Shown one piece after another: positions 1-7,784 of a DNA stretch of 30,534 bases. The DNA comes from DATLGD01 sp035540755 (GTDB lineage Bacteria > Actinomycetota > Actinomycetes > Mycobacteriales > SCTD01), in assembly GCA_035540755.1 (NCBI GenBank), contig DATLGD010000064.1, forward strand, positions 1 to 30,534. The letters are read 5' to 3'. The notes under the pieces were generated by a model that searched no databases, was not told where the DNA came from, and saw nothing but the letters and a program-made list of their open reading frames with translations. Position 1 is the stretch's first letter. Each line of letters begins with the position of its first letter. A program made the translations under genes and the position numbers.

Positions 1-795
1 CTCGTCCCAGGTGACCGGGGCGCTCACCGTCGCGTGGGGCCGGGCCCGGACGCTGTAGGCGCTGGCGATGGTCTGGTCCCGGGCCATCCGGTTGAAGTCG
101 AGGAAGACCCGCTCGCCGCGCTCCTCCTTCCACCAGCGCGCCGTGGCGAGGTCGGGCCGTCGCCGCTCGACTTCCCGGGCGACGGCCACGGCGGCGTGCC
201 GGACCTGGGTGAAGGTCCACTCCGGCGCGATCCGCACGTAGACGTGGATGCCCTTGCTGCCGCTGGTCTTCGGGTACGACGCCCAGCCGAGCTCGTCGAA
301 GAACGCCCGGACCTCGAGCGCGGTCTCCTGCACCTGCGGCCAGCCGGTGCCGGGCATCGGGTCGAGGTCGATGCGCAGCTCGTCCGGGTTCTCGACGTGG
401 TCGCGCCGGGTCGGCCACGGGTGGAAGTCCAGGCACCCGTAGTTCGCCGCCCAGGCCACGTGCGCGACGTCGACCGGGCACATCTCGGTGGCCGACCGCC
501 CGCTCGGGAAGGTGACGGTCACCGTCTCCATCCACGGCGGCCGGCTGTCGGGCACCCGCTTCTGGTAGATCGCCTCGGTGTCCGCGCCGCCCGGGTGCCG
601 CTTGAGCACGGTCGGGCGCTCGCGCAGCCCGCGCACGACGCCGTCGGCGACCGCCAGGTAGTACTCGACCAGGTCGAGCTTGCGCCCGCGCCCTTGCGGC
701 AGGCCGGAGAAGTAGGTCTTGTCGGGGTTGGTCACCTTGACCGTGCGCTCGCCTGAGGGGGTGTCGACGTCGATCTCGACGAACGGGCTGGCCAC
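1..795 (-). CDS. ligD: Non-homologous end-joining primase-polymerase (LigD polymerase domain), 3' end outside window
   Basis: Archaeo-eukaryotic primase-type polymerase domain that fills gaps and adds nucleotides during Ku-dependent double-strand break repair. 265 codons are visible and the reading frame runs off the window edge, so it cannot be seen whether ligase and nuclease domains follow or whether this is a stand-alone Pol protein. The metal-binding pair is D143 and D145 (DLDPMPG), with the third aspartate D233 (FLDFNR). The 88-residue interval from the second to the third Asp equals that of M. tuberculosis LigD Pol (D139/D227, recalled). KTSGSKGIHVYV at 176-187 is the family nucleotide-binding motif. 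The GTG at 795 is chosen because TACGCT (802-807, minus strand) ends 6 bases upstream and no Shine-Dalgarno sequence is present. It is divergent from msrB. Pol assignment is secure; the full architecture is unknown. Confidence 0.93.
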   Translation of the reverse strand, partial: MASPFVEIDVDTPSGERTVKVTNPDKTYFSGLPQGRGRKLDLVEYYLAVADGVVRGLRERPTVLKRHPGGADTEAIYQKRVPDSRPPWMETVTVTFPSGRSATEMCPVDVAHVAWAANYGCLDFHPWPTRRDHVENPDELRIDLDPMPGTGWPQVQETALEVRAFFDELGWASYPKTSGSKGIHVYVRIAPEWTFTQVRHAAVAVAREVERRRPDLATARWWKEERGERVFLDFNRMARDQTIASAYSVRARPHATVSAPVTWDE

Positions 796-801
796 GCGCG
801 G

Positions 802-807
802 AGCGTA
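802..807 (-). promoter_or_regulatory. -10-like hexamer for the LigD Pol gene (leaderless)
   Basis: TACGCT on the minus strand lies 6 bases before the GTG at 795. With no ribosome-binding site present, transcription would begin at or next to the start codon. No convincing -35 is seen. Confidence 0.5.
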
Positions 808-924
808 CGGCGAGCCGGCGCGGGAAGCCTCCGGCGTGCCGGAGCGCTGCAGACAGGGTGAGATGGCGGGGTGAGATGGCCCTGGACAGCGCCCGGCACG
901 GCACCTCGACGGAAGGACGGCAGC

Positions 925-1335
925 GTGACCACCCGCGAGTACCCGGTGAGCAAGACCGAGGAGCAGTGGCGGCAGGAGCTGTCGCCCGAGGAGTACGCCG
1001 TGCTGCGCCAGGCCGGCACCGAGCGGCCCTGGACCGGCGAGTACAACTCGACTCAGGACGTCGGCGTGTACTCGTGCCGGGCCTGCGGGAACGAGCTGTT
1101 CCGCAGCGAGACCAAGTTCGACTCGCACTGCGGCTGGCCGAGCTTCTACGCCCCGTCCGCCGACGACGCCGTCGAGCTGATCGAGGACCGCAGCCTCGGC
1201 ATGGTGCGCACCGAGGTGCGCTGCGCGCGCTGCGGGTCGCACCTCGGGCACGTCTTCGACGACGCGCCGCAGACGCCGACGGGCGAGCGGTTCTGCATGA
1301 ACAGCGTCAGCCTGCGCCTGCAGCCGGCCGAGTAG
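925..1335 (+). CDS. msrB: Peptide-methionine (R)-S-oxide reductase MsrB
   Basis: Cytoplasmic repair enzyme that reduces methionine-R-sulfoxide in proteins, recycled by thioredoxin. 136 residues, normal for a single-domain MsrB. Zinc-binding pairs are C51/C54 (CRAC) and C100/C103 (CARC). CGWPSFY is at 69-75, GSHLGHVFDD at 104-113, and the catalytic cysteine is C124 in RFCMNS. The frame is open upstream to an ATG at 871, but the GTG at 925 has GGAAGG at 911-916 and fits the family N-terminus. Its stop lies 3 bp from the stop of the convergent hemQ, an arrangement also recalled near Rv2674-Rv2676c of M. tuberculosis. Confidence 0.96.
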   Translation: MTTREYPVSKTEEQWRQELSPEEYAVLRQAGTERPWTGEYNSTQDVGVYSCRACGNELFRSETKFDSHCGWPSFYAPSADDAVELIEDRSLGMVRTEVRCARCGSHLGHVFDDAPQTPTGERFCMNSVSLRLQPAE

Positions 1336-1338
1336 CCG

Positions 1339-2085
1339 CTACGGCAGGCCGGCCACCAGGTCGGCCAGCGGCTTGCGCACGCCCGACCAGAACGGCGTCT
1401 CGAGCTTGGTGTGCAGCCGGGCCCGTGACGCCCGCAGGGAGCGCAGGCAGTCGACGATCCGGTGCATCTCGTCGGCCTCGAAGGCCAGCAGCCACTCGTA
1501 GTCGCCGAGGCCGAACGCGGCGACCGTGTTGGCCCGGACGTCCTCGTACTCGCGGCCCATGATCCCGTGCTCGCTGAGCATCCCGCGGCGCTCGTAGTCG
1601 GGCAGCAGGTACCACTCGAGCGAGCGGTTGAACGGGTAGACGCAGACGAACGTCTTCGGGTCCTCGCGGCGCACGTAGGCCGGGATGTGGTTGCGGTTGA
1701 ACTCTGCCGGCCGGTGCAGGCCGATGGACGACCAGACCGGCACCAGGTGACGACCCAGCCCGGTCTGGCGGAAGCGGGCGTAGGTGTCCTGCAGCACCTG
1801 CACGTCCGGGCAGGTCCACCACACGAGCACCTCGGCCTCGGCCTTGAAGCCGGACAGGTCGTAGGTGCCGCGGGTGTAGACGTCCTTCTGCAGGGCGGCA
1901 TCGAGGAAGTCCTGCGCCTCGGCGGCCAGCGCCGTCCGGTCCTCGGGCAGCGGCTGCCCGACGCGGAACACCGCGTACATCGTGTAGAGCAGCTGCTCGT
2001 TGAGCTCGCGGGCCTTGGCGGCCTCGGGGCGGCCCTCCGGCGGGGACGGCTGGGCGGGCGCATTGTCGGACGCGGGCGCGGTCAT
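1339..2085 (-). CDS. hemQ: Coproheme decarboxylase HemQ (ChdC, chlorite-dismutase family)
   Basis: Last step of the coproporphyrin-dependent haem pathway: peroxide-driven decarboxylation of coproheme to haem b. 248 residues. Aligning with Corynebacterium diphtheriae ChdC (Y135, H118, H158, recalled) by a constant offset of 15 gives catalytic Y150 in VCVYPFNRS, distal base H133 in RNHIPAY and proximal iron ligand H173 in SEHGIMG. This is the actinobacterial type with a distal histidine. The first 25 residues are a low-complexity Pro/Ala/Glu tail. The ATG at 2085 overlaps the hemY stop in an ATGA, implying coupled translation; an in-frame ATG at 2094 is less likely. Confidence 0.95.
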   Translation of the reverse strand: MTAPASDNAPAQPSPPEGRPEAAKARELNEQLLYTMYAVFRVGQPLPEDRTALAAEAQDFLDAALQKDVYTRGTYDLSGFKAEAEVLVWWTCPDVQVLQDTYARFRQTGLGRHLVPVWSSIGLHRPAEFNRNHIPAYVRREDPKTFVCVYPFNRSLEWYLLPDYERRGMLSEHGIMGREYEDVRANTVAAFGLGDYEWLLAFEADEMHRIVDCLRSLRASRARLHTKLETPFWSGVRKPLADLVAGLP

Positions 2086-3533
2086 GCCGTCCATTCTGCG
2101 CCAGCGGACGTCCGGCGCCCAGCCGGACGCCCGGGCGCCGCCGGCAGCGCGGCGAGCACCTGCTCGGCCGCCCGCCGTCCGCTGCCGATGCAGGCCGGGA
2201 CCCCGACGCCGTCGAACGCCGCGCCGGCGACGGCGAGGCCCGGCAGGCCGTCGAGCTGCGTGCGCACGCTCCGCACCCGCTCGAGGTGTCCGACGGCGTA
2301 CTGCGGCAGCCCGCCGCCCCAGCGGGTGACCCGGCTGTCGAGCAGTGCCGGCACCGGACCGAGCGCGGCGACGAGCTCCCGGTGCACGACGTCGACCAGG
2401 TCGGCGTCGTCGCGCTGCAGCACGGCGGTCTCGCCGTAGCGCCCGATGCTGGCCCGGACGACCGCCGGACCGCCGGCCAGGTGCGCCCACTTGCGGCTGG
2501 TGAAGGTGACCGCCTTGGTCGTCCGGCCGTCGACCGCCGGCACCAGGTAGCCGCTCCCGGACCCCGGCGCCGGCCCGTCGAGGACCAGGGTCACGAGCGC
2601 GACGCTGGCGTACTCGAGCACCCCGACCTGCTCGGCGGCGGCCGGTGCGACCTCGGTGAGCAGCTTGGATGCCGGCGCGGCCGGCACGGCGAGGACGACG
2701 CCGTCGACGTCGAGGGCCTCCGGCGCGGCGGCCGAGCCCACGACGAGCCGCCAGCCCGACGGCGTGCGGGAGAGCCGGCGCACGGTCGCGCGCAGGCGCA
2801 CGTCCGCCCGGGCGGCCGCGGCCACGGCGGGCGGCAGGGTGCCGAGCCCGCCCGGCAGGCCGACGAACACCGGTGCGGACGAGGGCGCCGGCGCGCGGGC
2901 GGCCCGGGTGGCGGCGAGCAGGCTCCGGCGCGTGGACGTCGTGCGCGCCAGCTGCGGGAGCGTGGCGTGCAGCGACAGCCGGTCGGCCCGCCCGGCGTAG
3001 ACGCCGCCGAGCAGCGGGTCGACCAGCCGGTCGACGACCTCGCGGCCCAGCCGCCGCGCGACGAGCGCCCCGACCGCGACGTCGTCCTCGACCGGGCCGC
3101 CGGGCAGCAGCGGGTCGAGCAGGACCCGCGCCAGCCCCGACGCCGACAGGACGCCGCTGCGGCGCAGCGCGCCGAGATCGGCCGGCACGCCGAGCACCGT
3201 GCCCGTCGGCAGCGGCCGCATCCGGCCGCGCGTCCAGAGCCCGGCCGAGCTGGTCTGCGGCGGTGCGAGGGCGTCGCCCAGCCCGACGTCCTGCGCGAGC
3301 CGGACGGCGTCCGGCACCCGGGCGAGCAGCGAGTCGGCGCCCTCGTCGACGACGACGCCCCCGACCTCGCTGCCGCGCAGCTTCCCGCCGACCTGGCCGG
3401 AGGCCTCGAGCACGACGACGTCGGCGTCGGGTCGGAGGGACCGCAGCTCGAACGCGGCAGCGAGCCCCGCGATGCCGCCGCCGACGACGGCGACCCGGGG
3501 CGGCCGCGGACCGCGCGTGCCGACAGGGGTCAC
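2082..3533 (-). CDS. hemY: Coproporphyrinogen III oxidase HemY/CgoX (protoporphyrinogen oxidase family)
   Basis: FAD-dependent oxidase that in actinobacteria converts coproporphyrinogen III to coproporphyrin III, the substrate of ferrochelatase before HemQ acts. 483 residues, usual size. The FAD dinucleotide motif VAVVGGGIAGLAAAFEL is at about 14-30, followed by VVVLEAS. The C-terminal FAD motif is GLAVAGAAFDGVGVPACIGS near 440. The GTG at 3533 is the first possible start after an in-frame stop at 3576-3578. It has no Shine-Dalgarno sequence but overlaps the stop of an 8-codon ORF by GTGA, so reinitiation is plausible. hemQ follows with a 4-bp overlap. hemE, usually next door, lies beyond two inserted opposite-strand genes. 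Also named hemG in older annotation. Confidence 0.93.
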   Translation of the reverse strand: MTPVGTRGPRPPRVAVVGGGIAGLAAAFELRSLRPDADVVVLEASGQVGGKLRGSEVGGVVVDEGADSLLARVPDAVRLAQDVGLGDALAPPQTSSAGLWTRGRMRPLPTGTVLGVPADLGALRRSGVLSASGLARVLLDPLLPGGPVEDDVAVGALVARRLGREVVDRLVDPLLGGVYAGRADRLSLHATLPQLARTTSTRRSLLAATRAARAPAPSSAPVFVGLPGGLGTLPPAVAAAARADVRLRATVRRLSRTPSGWRLVVGSAAAPEALDVDGVVLAVPAAPASKLLTEVAPAAAEQVGVLEYASVALVTLVLDGPAPGSGSGYLVPAVDGRTTKAVTFTSRKWAHLAGGPAVVRASIGRYGETAVLQRDDADLVDVVHRELVAALGPVPALLDSRVTRWGGGLPQYAVGHLERVRSVRTQLDGLPGLAVAGAAFDGVGVPACIGSGRRAAEQVLAALPAAPGRPAGRRTSAGAEWTA

Positions 3534-3556
3534 GAGCTGGGAGCCGGAGAGGTCAC
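3530..3556 (-). other. Possible upstream ORF 2 before hemY (8 codons)
   Basis: GTG-started reading frame VTSPAPSS-stop. Its TGA overlaps the hemY GTG (GTGA), and its own GTG overlaps the stop of the ORF upstream. No ribosome-binding site. It may pass ribosomes to hemY, or the arrangement may be chance in GC-rich DNA. Confidence 0.3.
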
Positions 3557-3579
3557 GACGACGGGCGCGCGAAGGTCAC
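3553..3579 (-). other. Possible upstream ORF 1 before hemY (8 codons)
   Basis: GTG-started frame VTFARPSS-stop. The GTG lies 5 bases after a -10-like TACGCT (3585-3590, minus strand), so it could be the first codon of a nearly leaderless transcript. The TGA overlaps the next short ORF by 4 bases. Confidence 0.3.
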
Positions 3580-3584
3580 GGTTC

Positions 3585-3590
3585 AGCGTA
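3585..3590 (-). promoter_or_regulatory. -10-like hexamer for hemY-hemQ
   Basis: TACGCT on the minus strand, 52 bases before the hemY GTG and 5 before the first short upstream ORF. This is the best promoter candidate in the hemY/lipoprotein divergent gap. Confidence 0.4.
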
Positions 3591-3674
3591 GGCCGCCGGC
3601 GGCTGGATCCCGGACGCCGGCCGCTGCGTCACAGCGGCACGAACCGACCCCGTGCACCGACCCTCGGAGGAACC

Positions 3675-4628
3675 GTGGAGCGACGCGTCCGACCCCTGCT
3701 TCCCGTGCTGCTCGTCGCCGGCCTGGTGCTCACCGGGTGCAGCAGCGGCGGCGACTCGCAGTCCTCGATCGGCGGTGCGGCGCCGGCCGCCGACCGCGCG
3801 CAGGCGCCCGCACTCGCCGGGGACGCCGATGGCGGGAACGCGTCCGGTGGAGGTGGCGGCGGCGCCGTCGGCGAGCCGCTGACCGTCGGCGACGACCCGG
3901 CCGCGCTCGCCCGGGGAACCGTCGCCGGCACCGCCGTGGTGCGCACCGGCGACCTGTCGGTGCGCGTCGACGACCTGCGTGCTGCCGCCGACCAGGCCGC
4001 CCGGCTCACCCGCGACGCCGGCGGGGTGGTCGCCTCCGAGCGCTCCGAGGGCTCGGCGCGGGGCGAGGGACACGCGGCCGCTGAGCTCGTGCTGCGCGTC
4101 CCGCCGGAGCGGTTCGACGAGGTGCTGGGCCGGCTCGCGGCGCTCGGTGAGGAGCGCGGCCGCGGTGTGAGCACCACCGAGGTGGGTGACGAGCTGGTCG
4201 ACCTCGAGAGCCGCCTCGCGACGCAGCGGGCCAGCGTCGACCGGGTCCGGGCGCTGCTGGCCGAGGCCACCGACCTCGGCCAGGTGGTGCAGGTCGAGGC
4301 CGAGCTGACCCGCCGCACGGCCGACCTCGAGTCGTTGCAGGCCCGGCTCGCGGCGCTCCAGGACAGCGTGCAGCTCAGCACGATCTCGCTCCGCCTCGAC
4401 ACCGAGGGTGAGACGGCTGGGGACGCCGGCCTGCCCGGGTTCCTGGACGGCCTGGCCGGAGGCTGGGCGGCTCTCACCGCCGCCGCCAGCGTGCTGGCCG
4501 CCACCGCCGGGGCGCTGCTGCCGTTCCTGCCGCTGCTCCTGCTGCTCGCGCTCGGCGTCTCCCGGCTGCGGCGCCGGGCCGGGGCCTCCGCTCCTGCACC
4601 GGCCGGCCCCCCTGCGGCCGCCGCCTGA
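3675..4628 (+). CDS. DUF4349 lipoprotein with C-terminal membrane anchor
   Basis: Cell-envelope protein of unknown role. 317 residues. The signal peptide ends in an LTGC lipobox with C22 as lipidation site. A Ser/Gly/Ala-rich linker follows (about 23-75), then the DUF4349 region: VVRTGDLSVRVDDL, a Val-Pro-Pro-Glu-Arg-Phe segment, and a heptad-rich coiled coil at about 175-235 (DLESRLATQRASVDRVRALL). A hydrophobic transmembrane segment near 265-300 precedes a basic RLRRR tail. GTG 3675 is chosen because GGAGG at 3666-3670 sits 4 bases upstream and it starts directly before the signal peptide. It separates hemY from hemE together with the next gene. DUF4349 is recognised from the pattern; function is unknown. 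Confidence 0.88.
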   Translation: MERRVRPLLPVLLVAGLVLTGCSSGGDSQSSIGGAAPAADRAQAPALAGDADGGNASGGGGGGAVGEPLTVGDDPAALARGTVAGTAVVRTGDLSVRVDDLRAAADQAARLTRDAGGVVASERSEGSARGEGHAAAELVLRVPPERFDEVLGRLAALGEERGRGVSTTEVGDELVDLESRLATQRASVDRVRALLAEATDLGQVVQVEAELTRRTADLESLQARLAALQDSVQLSTISLRLDTEGETAGDAGLPGFLDGLAGGWAALTAAASVLAATAGALLPFLPLLLLLALGVSRLRRRAGASAPAPAGPPAAAA

Positions 4629-4669
4629 GCGACCGAGCACGCCAGAGCGCGCTCCGCGTCCCGCGGCCC

Positions 4670-4675
4670 TAGCCT
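4670..4675 (+). promoter_or_regulatory. -10-like hexamer for the MFS gene (leaderless)
   Basis: TAGCCT ends 7 bases before the GTG at 4683, with no Shine-Dalgarno sequence. The MFS gene may therefore have its own transcript despite the close lipoprotein gene upstream. Confidence 0.45.
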
Positions 4676-4682
4676 CGGCTCT

Positions 4683-6218
4683 GTGACGGGCCGGCCGGTA
4701 CGTGTGCTCGTCCTCCTCGCCACCTCGCTCGCGGGCTTCACCGCCACCCTGGACAACACCGTGGTCGCGGTCGCCGTCGTCGACCTCCAGCGCGACCTGC
4801 AGGTCGGGGTGTCGGAGCTGCAGGGCGTCGTCACCGCCTACACCGTCGCCCTCGCCGCGCTGCTGCTCACCGGCGGCACGCTGGCCGACGTGGCAGGGCG
4901 GCGGCGGGTCTTCGCCGTCGGACTGGTCGTGTTCGCTGCGGCGTCGGCGGCCTGCGCGCTGTCGACGACCGCCGGGGCCCTGGTCGCCGCGCGCGCCGTG
5001 CAGGGCGCGGGCGCCGCTCTCGTGCTGCCGGGCGGGCTGGCGGTGCTCGCCGCCGCCTTCCCCGAGCCGGCCGAGCGGGCCAGGGCCGTCGGCCTGTGGG
5101 CCGCCACCGGCGCGGCGGCACTCGTGCTCGGGCCGGTGGTCGGCGGCCTGCTGGTCGCCCGGTACAGCTGGCCCGCCGTCTTCTGGGTGAACCTCCCGCT
5201 GTGCGCGCTGGTCCTGCTCGTCCTGCTGGTGGCGCCGGCGGGCGAGCGGCCCGCGGGCGGGCGGCGGCTCGACCTGCCGGGTCAGCTGCTCGTCGCGCTC
5301 GGCCTGGCCACCGGCACCTACGCGGTCGTGCTCGCCGGGCGGGACGGGATCGGCGTCCCGGTCGCTGTCGCCGGCGCCGTCGCGCTGACCGCCCTCGCCG
5401 GCTTCGCCGCGGTCGAGCGGCGCTCGGCCGACCCGCTGCTGCCCCTGCCGCTGCTGCGCGACCGGCCGTTCGTCGGAGCGCTGTCCGGGGCGTTCGCCGC
5501 GAGCCTGGCGGTCTTCGTCCTGCTGGTCTTCCTGTCCCTGTTCCTGCAGCTGGTGCAGCAGCGCGAGCCGCTCCCCACGGCCCTGCGGCTGCTCCCGCTG
5601 ACCGCCGGCCTGGTGCTCGTGGCCCCGCTGGCCGGGCGCTGGGCCGCCGCGCGCGGCCCACGGATCCCGGCGGCGGTCGGGCTGGCCCTGTCCGCCGCCT
5701 CCCTCGCCGTCCTCGCCGGGCTGCTGTCGCCCGGGCTCGGCGACCGGTCGCTCGCGCTCGTGCTGACCGTGGCCGGCATCGGCCTGGGCCTGGCCACCGC
5801 GCCGGTGGTCACCGCGTCGCTGGACGCCGTCGCCCGCACCCGGTCCGGGCTCGCCGCGGCGAGCGTCAACGTCGCGCGCGAGCTGGGCGGGGTCGTGGCG
5901 GTGGCCGGTCTCGGCGCCGTCGTGGTGGCCCGGCTGGGCGCCGACCTGGCGGGCCGGCTGGTGGCTGCCGGCGTCCCCGGCGCCCGGGTCGAGGACCTCG
6001 TCGACGCGCTGCTGCGGGGCGCCACCCCTGGCGAGGTGCTCGAGCTCGCCGGGGGCGACGTGCCCTTCGAGGCGCTGCTGCTGCTGCGCGGCTCGGCCGA
6101 GGCCTCCTACGTCGCCTCGGTGCGCCTGGCCCTGCTCGGGGCGGCGCTGGTGCTGGCCGCGGCGGCGGTGGTGTGCGGCCGGACGCTGCGCCGCGCACCG
6201 CTCGAGCCGGCCCGCTGA
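4683..6218 (+). CDS. MFS drug exporter, DHA2 (EmrB/QacA) type
   Basis: Proton-driven efflux permease, predicted 14 transmembrane helices, 511 residues as usual for DHA2. LDNTVV in helix 1 is the family motif D1. GGTLADVAGRRRVF is motif A in the loop after helix 2. GPVVGGLLV followed by SWPAVFWVNLP is motif C and the following helix start. Substrate cannot be deduced. It lies 54 bp downstream of the lipoprotein gene and converges with hemE. No TetR or MarR regulator is adjacent. Confidence 0.9.
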   Translation: MTGRPVRVLVLLATSLAGFTATLDNTVVAVAVVDLQRDLQVGVSELQGVVTAYTVALAALLLTGGTLADVAGRRRVFAVGLVVFAAASAACALSTTAGALVAARAVQGAGAALVLPGGLAVLAAAFPEPAERARAVGLWAATGAAALVLGPVVGGLLVARYSWPAVFWVNLPLCALVLLVLLVAPAGERPAGGRRLDLPGQLLVALGLATGTYAVVLAGRDGIGVPVAVAGAVALTALAGFAAVERRSADPLLPLPLLRDRPFVGALSGAFAASLAVFVLLVFLSLFLQLVQQREPLPTALRLLPLTAGLVLVAPLAGRWAAARGPRIPAAVGLALSAASLAVLAGLLSPGLGDRSLALVLTVAGIGLGLATAPVVTASLDAVARTRSGLAAASVNVARELGGVVAVAGLGAVVVARLGADLAGRLVAAGVPGARVEDLVDALLRGATPGEVLELAGGDVPFEALLLLRGSAEASYVASVRLALLGAALVLAAAAVVCGRTLRRAPLEPAR

Positions 6219-6262
6219 GGCCGGACGGCCGCTCGAGAGGGGCCGGCGGCCGCGCGGCTCAG
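6215..6262. terminator. Hairpin-forming region shared by convergent MFS and hemE ends
   Basis: CTGAG-g-CCG (6215-6223) pairs with CGGCTCAG (6255-6262), and a smaller GC stem lies inside. Both stop codons are in the stem arms. There is no T tract, so bidirectional termination is only a suggestion. Confidence 0.35.
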
Positions 6263-7335
6263 AGACCGGCGTGCACCAGCTCGACCACCCGCGCCAGGCT
6301 GTCCGGGTCGGTCTCGGGAAGCACCCCGTGGCCCAGGTTGAAGACGTGCCCCTCGGCCGCCCGCCCGGCCTCGAGCACCGCCCGGACCTCGCGCCGCAGC
6401 ACGTCGTCGCCGGCGAACAGCGCCGCCGGGTCGAGGTTGCCCTGCACCGCACGTCCGGGGCCGATGCGGCGCGCGGCCTCGTCGAGCGGCACCCGCCAGT
6501 CGACGCCGACGACGTCCGCACCGGCGTCGCCCAGGTCGCGGAGCAGCTCGCCGGTGCCGACGCCGAAGTGGATCCGGGGCACGTCCGGGTGCCGTCGCGC
6601 GAGCTCGCCGAGGATGCGTGCGCTGTGCGGCTGCACGCTCTCGCGGTAGCGGGACGCCGACAGGGCGCCGACCCAGGAGTCGAACAGCTGCACGGCCGAC
6701 GCCCCGGCCTCGACCTGCACCTGCAGGAAGGCCAGGGTGATGTCGGCCAGCCGGTCGAGCAGCGCGTGCCACAGGTCCGGCTCGGCGAGCATGAGCGCCT
6801 TGGTGCGCAGGTGGTTCTTGCTCGGTCCGCCCTCGACCAGGTAGCTGGCGAGGGTGAAGGGCGCGCCCGCGAATCCGATCAGCGGTGTGGCCCCGAGCTC
6901 GCCGACCAGGGAGCCGACGGCCTCGGTGACGTACGGGACGTGGTCGGGCGTCAGCGCCGGCAGCCGGTCGAGGTCGGCCGCGGTGCGGAACGGCTCGGCG
7001 ACGACGGGCCCGACGCCCGGCACGATGTCGAGGTCGACGCCCACGGCCTTGAGCGGCACCACGATGTCGGAGAAGAAGATCGCGGCGTCGACGCCGAAGC
7101 GGCGCACCGGCTGCAGCGTGATCTCGGTGACCAGGTCTGGCCGCATGCACGAGTCGAGCATCGCCACGCCCTCGCGCAGCGCCCGGTACTCCGGAAGGGC
7201 TCGGCCGGCCTGGCGCATGAACCACACCGGGGTGTGCGGCACGGGCTCCCGGCGGCACGCGCGCAGGAACGCCGAGTCCGCTGCGGGACCGGCTGCGGTC
7301 GTGGCGGGCGGGGACGAGGGGGCCGAGGAGCTCAT
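6259..7335 (-). CDS. hemE: Uroporphyrinogen decarboxylase HemE
   Basis: Decarboxylates the four acetate side chains of uroporphyrinogen III to give coproporphyrinogen III, the substrate of HemY in this window. 358 residues. The N-terminal signature VWFMRQAGRALPEYR and the active-site strand GFAGAPFTLASYLVEGG are present, along with FFSDIVVPLKAVG and FNLGHGVLPETDP. The ATG at 7335 has GGAGG ending 9 bases upstream. A GTG at 7341 is in frame but only 3 bases from that site, so it is less likely. Downstream hem genes are on the same strand but separated by two opposite-strand genes, so hemE must have its own promoter. Confidence 0.96.
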   Translation of the reverse strand: MSSSAPSSPPATTAAGPAADSAFLRACRREPVPHTPVWFMRQAGRALPEYRALREGVAMLDSCMRPDLVTEITLQPVRRFGVDAAIFFSDIVVPLKAVGVDLDIVPGVGPVVAEPFRTAADLDRLPALTPDHVPYVTEAVGSLVGELGATPLIGFAGAPFTLASYLVEGGPSKNHLRTKALMLAEPDLWHALLDRLADITLAFLQVQVEAGASAVQLFDSWVGALSASRYRESVQPHSARILGELARRHPDVPRIHFGVGTGELLRDLGDAGADVVGVDWRVPLDEAARRIGPGRAVQGNLDPAALFAGDDVLRREVRAVLEAGRAAEGHVFNLGHGVLPETDPDSLARVVELVHAGL

Positions 7336-7479
7336 CGCCACCAGCCTCCCACGCGGTCGGCGCGCCTACCTGCGGGCGGGGCGACGGCGCGCCTCCACCG
7401 CTTTGTCGGAGGCCGGTGGCACCGTGACGGGCGTCGGGCCGCAGGGGTCCGGCGAGCCGAGCCGGAGGGAGAGGCCGAC

Positions 7480-7689
7480 GTGTTCCACGTCCTCGCAGTC
7501 CGCTGGTGCGCCGGATGCCGCGCCGAGCAGATGTTCGAGCTGCCGCCGTGCGAGGACGGGCACGGCGACGACTGCCCCGACCTCGCCTGCGTGGAGTGCG
7601 GCAGCGCGATCGTCCTCGGGGGCGTGTCGGTCGACGTCGTGGTCGAGGCCGACACCGTCGCCCCGGCCGTCGCCCGCTCCGCCGCCTGA
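7480..7689 (+). CDS. Small Cys-rich protein, possible zinc ribbon
   Basis: 69 residues. CAGC near the start and CVEC near residue 42, with two further cysteines (PPCED, DDCPD) between, resemble a small zinc-binding ribbon. Acidic overall, no signal peptide or membrane segment. The GTG at 7480 has GGAGGGA at 7464-7470 with 9-base spacing. It is divergent from hemE and followed 95 bp later by the DUF3000 gene. Function not recognised; DNA, RNA or protein contact through a zinc ribbon is conjecture. Confidence 0.75.
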   Translation: MFHVLAVRWCAGCRAEQMFELPPCEDGHGDDCPDLACVECGSAIVLGGVSVDVVVEADTVAPAVARSAA

Positions 7690-7772
7690 CGCCGAGCCCG
7701 GCGAGCCCGCCGAGCACCCGGAGCACCCGGCGCGTCCCTGGCGGGATCGGGCCGGGAAGCCGTGCTCCGGCG

Positions 7773-7778
7773 CATACT
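7773..7778 (+). promoter_or_regulatory. -10-like hexamer for the DUF3000 gene (leaderless)
   Basis: CATACT ends 6 bases before GTG 7785 and no ribosome-binding site precedes that codon. Confidence 0.4.
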
Positions 7779-7784
7779 CCGCTG

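Noticed and set aside
2286..3674. Plus-strand extension upstream of the DUF4349 lipoprotein
   Set aside because: Antisense to hemY, low-complexity; the lipoprotein start at 3675 has a ribosome-binding site and signal peptide directly after it.
3576..6521. Very long minus-strand open frame (981 codons) opposite the lipoprotein and MFS genes
   Set aside because: Gln/Gly/Arg/Pro-rich low-complexity product typical of antisense frames in GC-rich DNA; the opposite strand encodes clear families.
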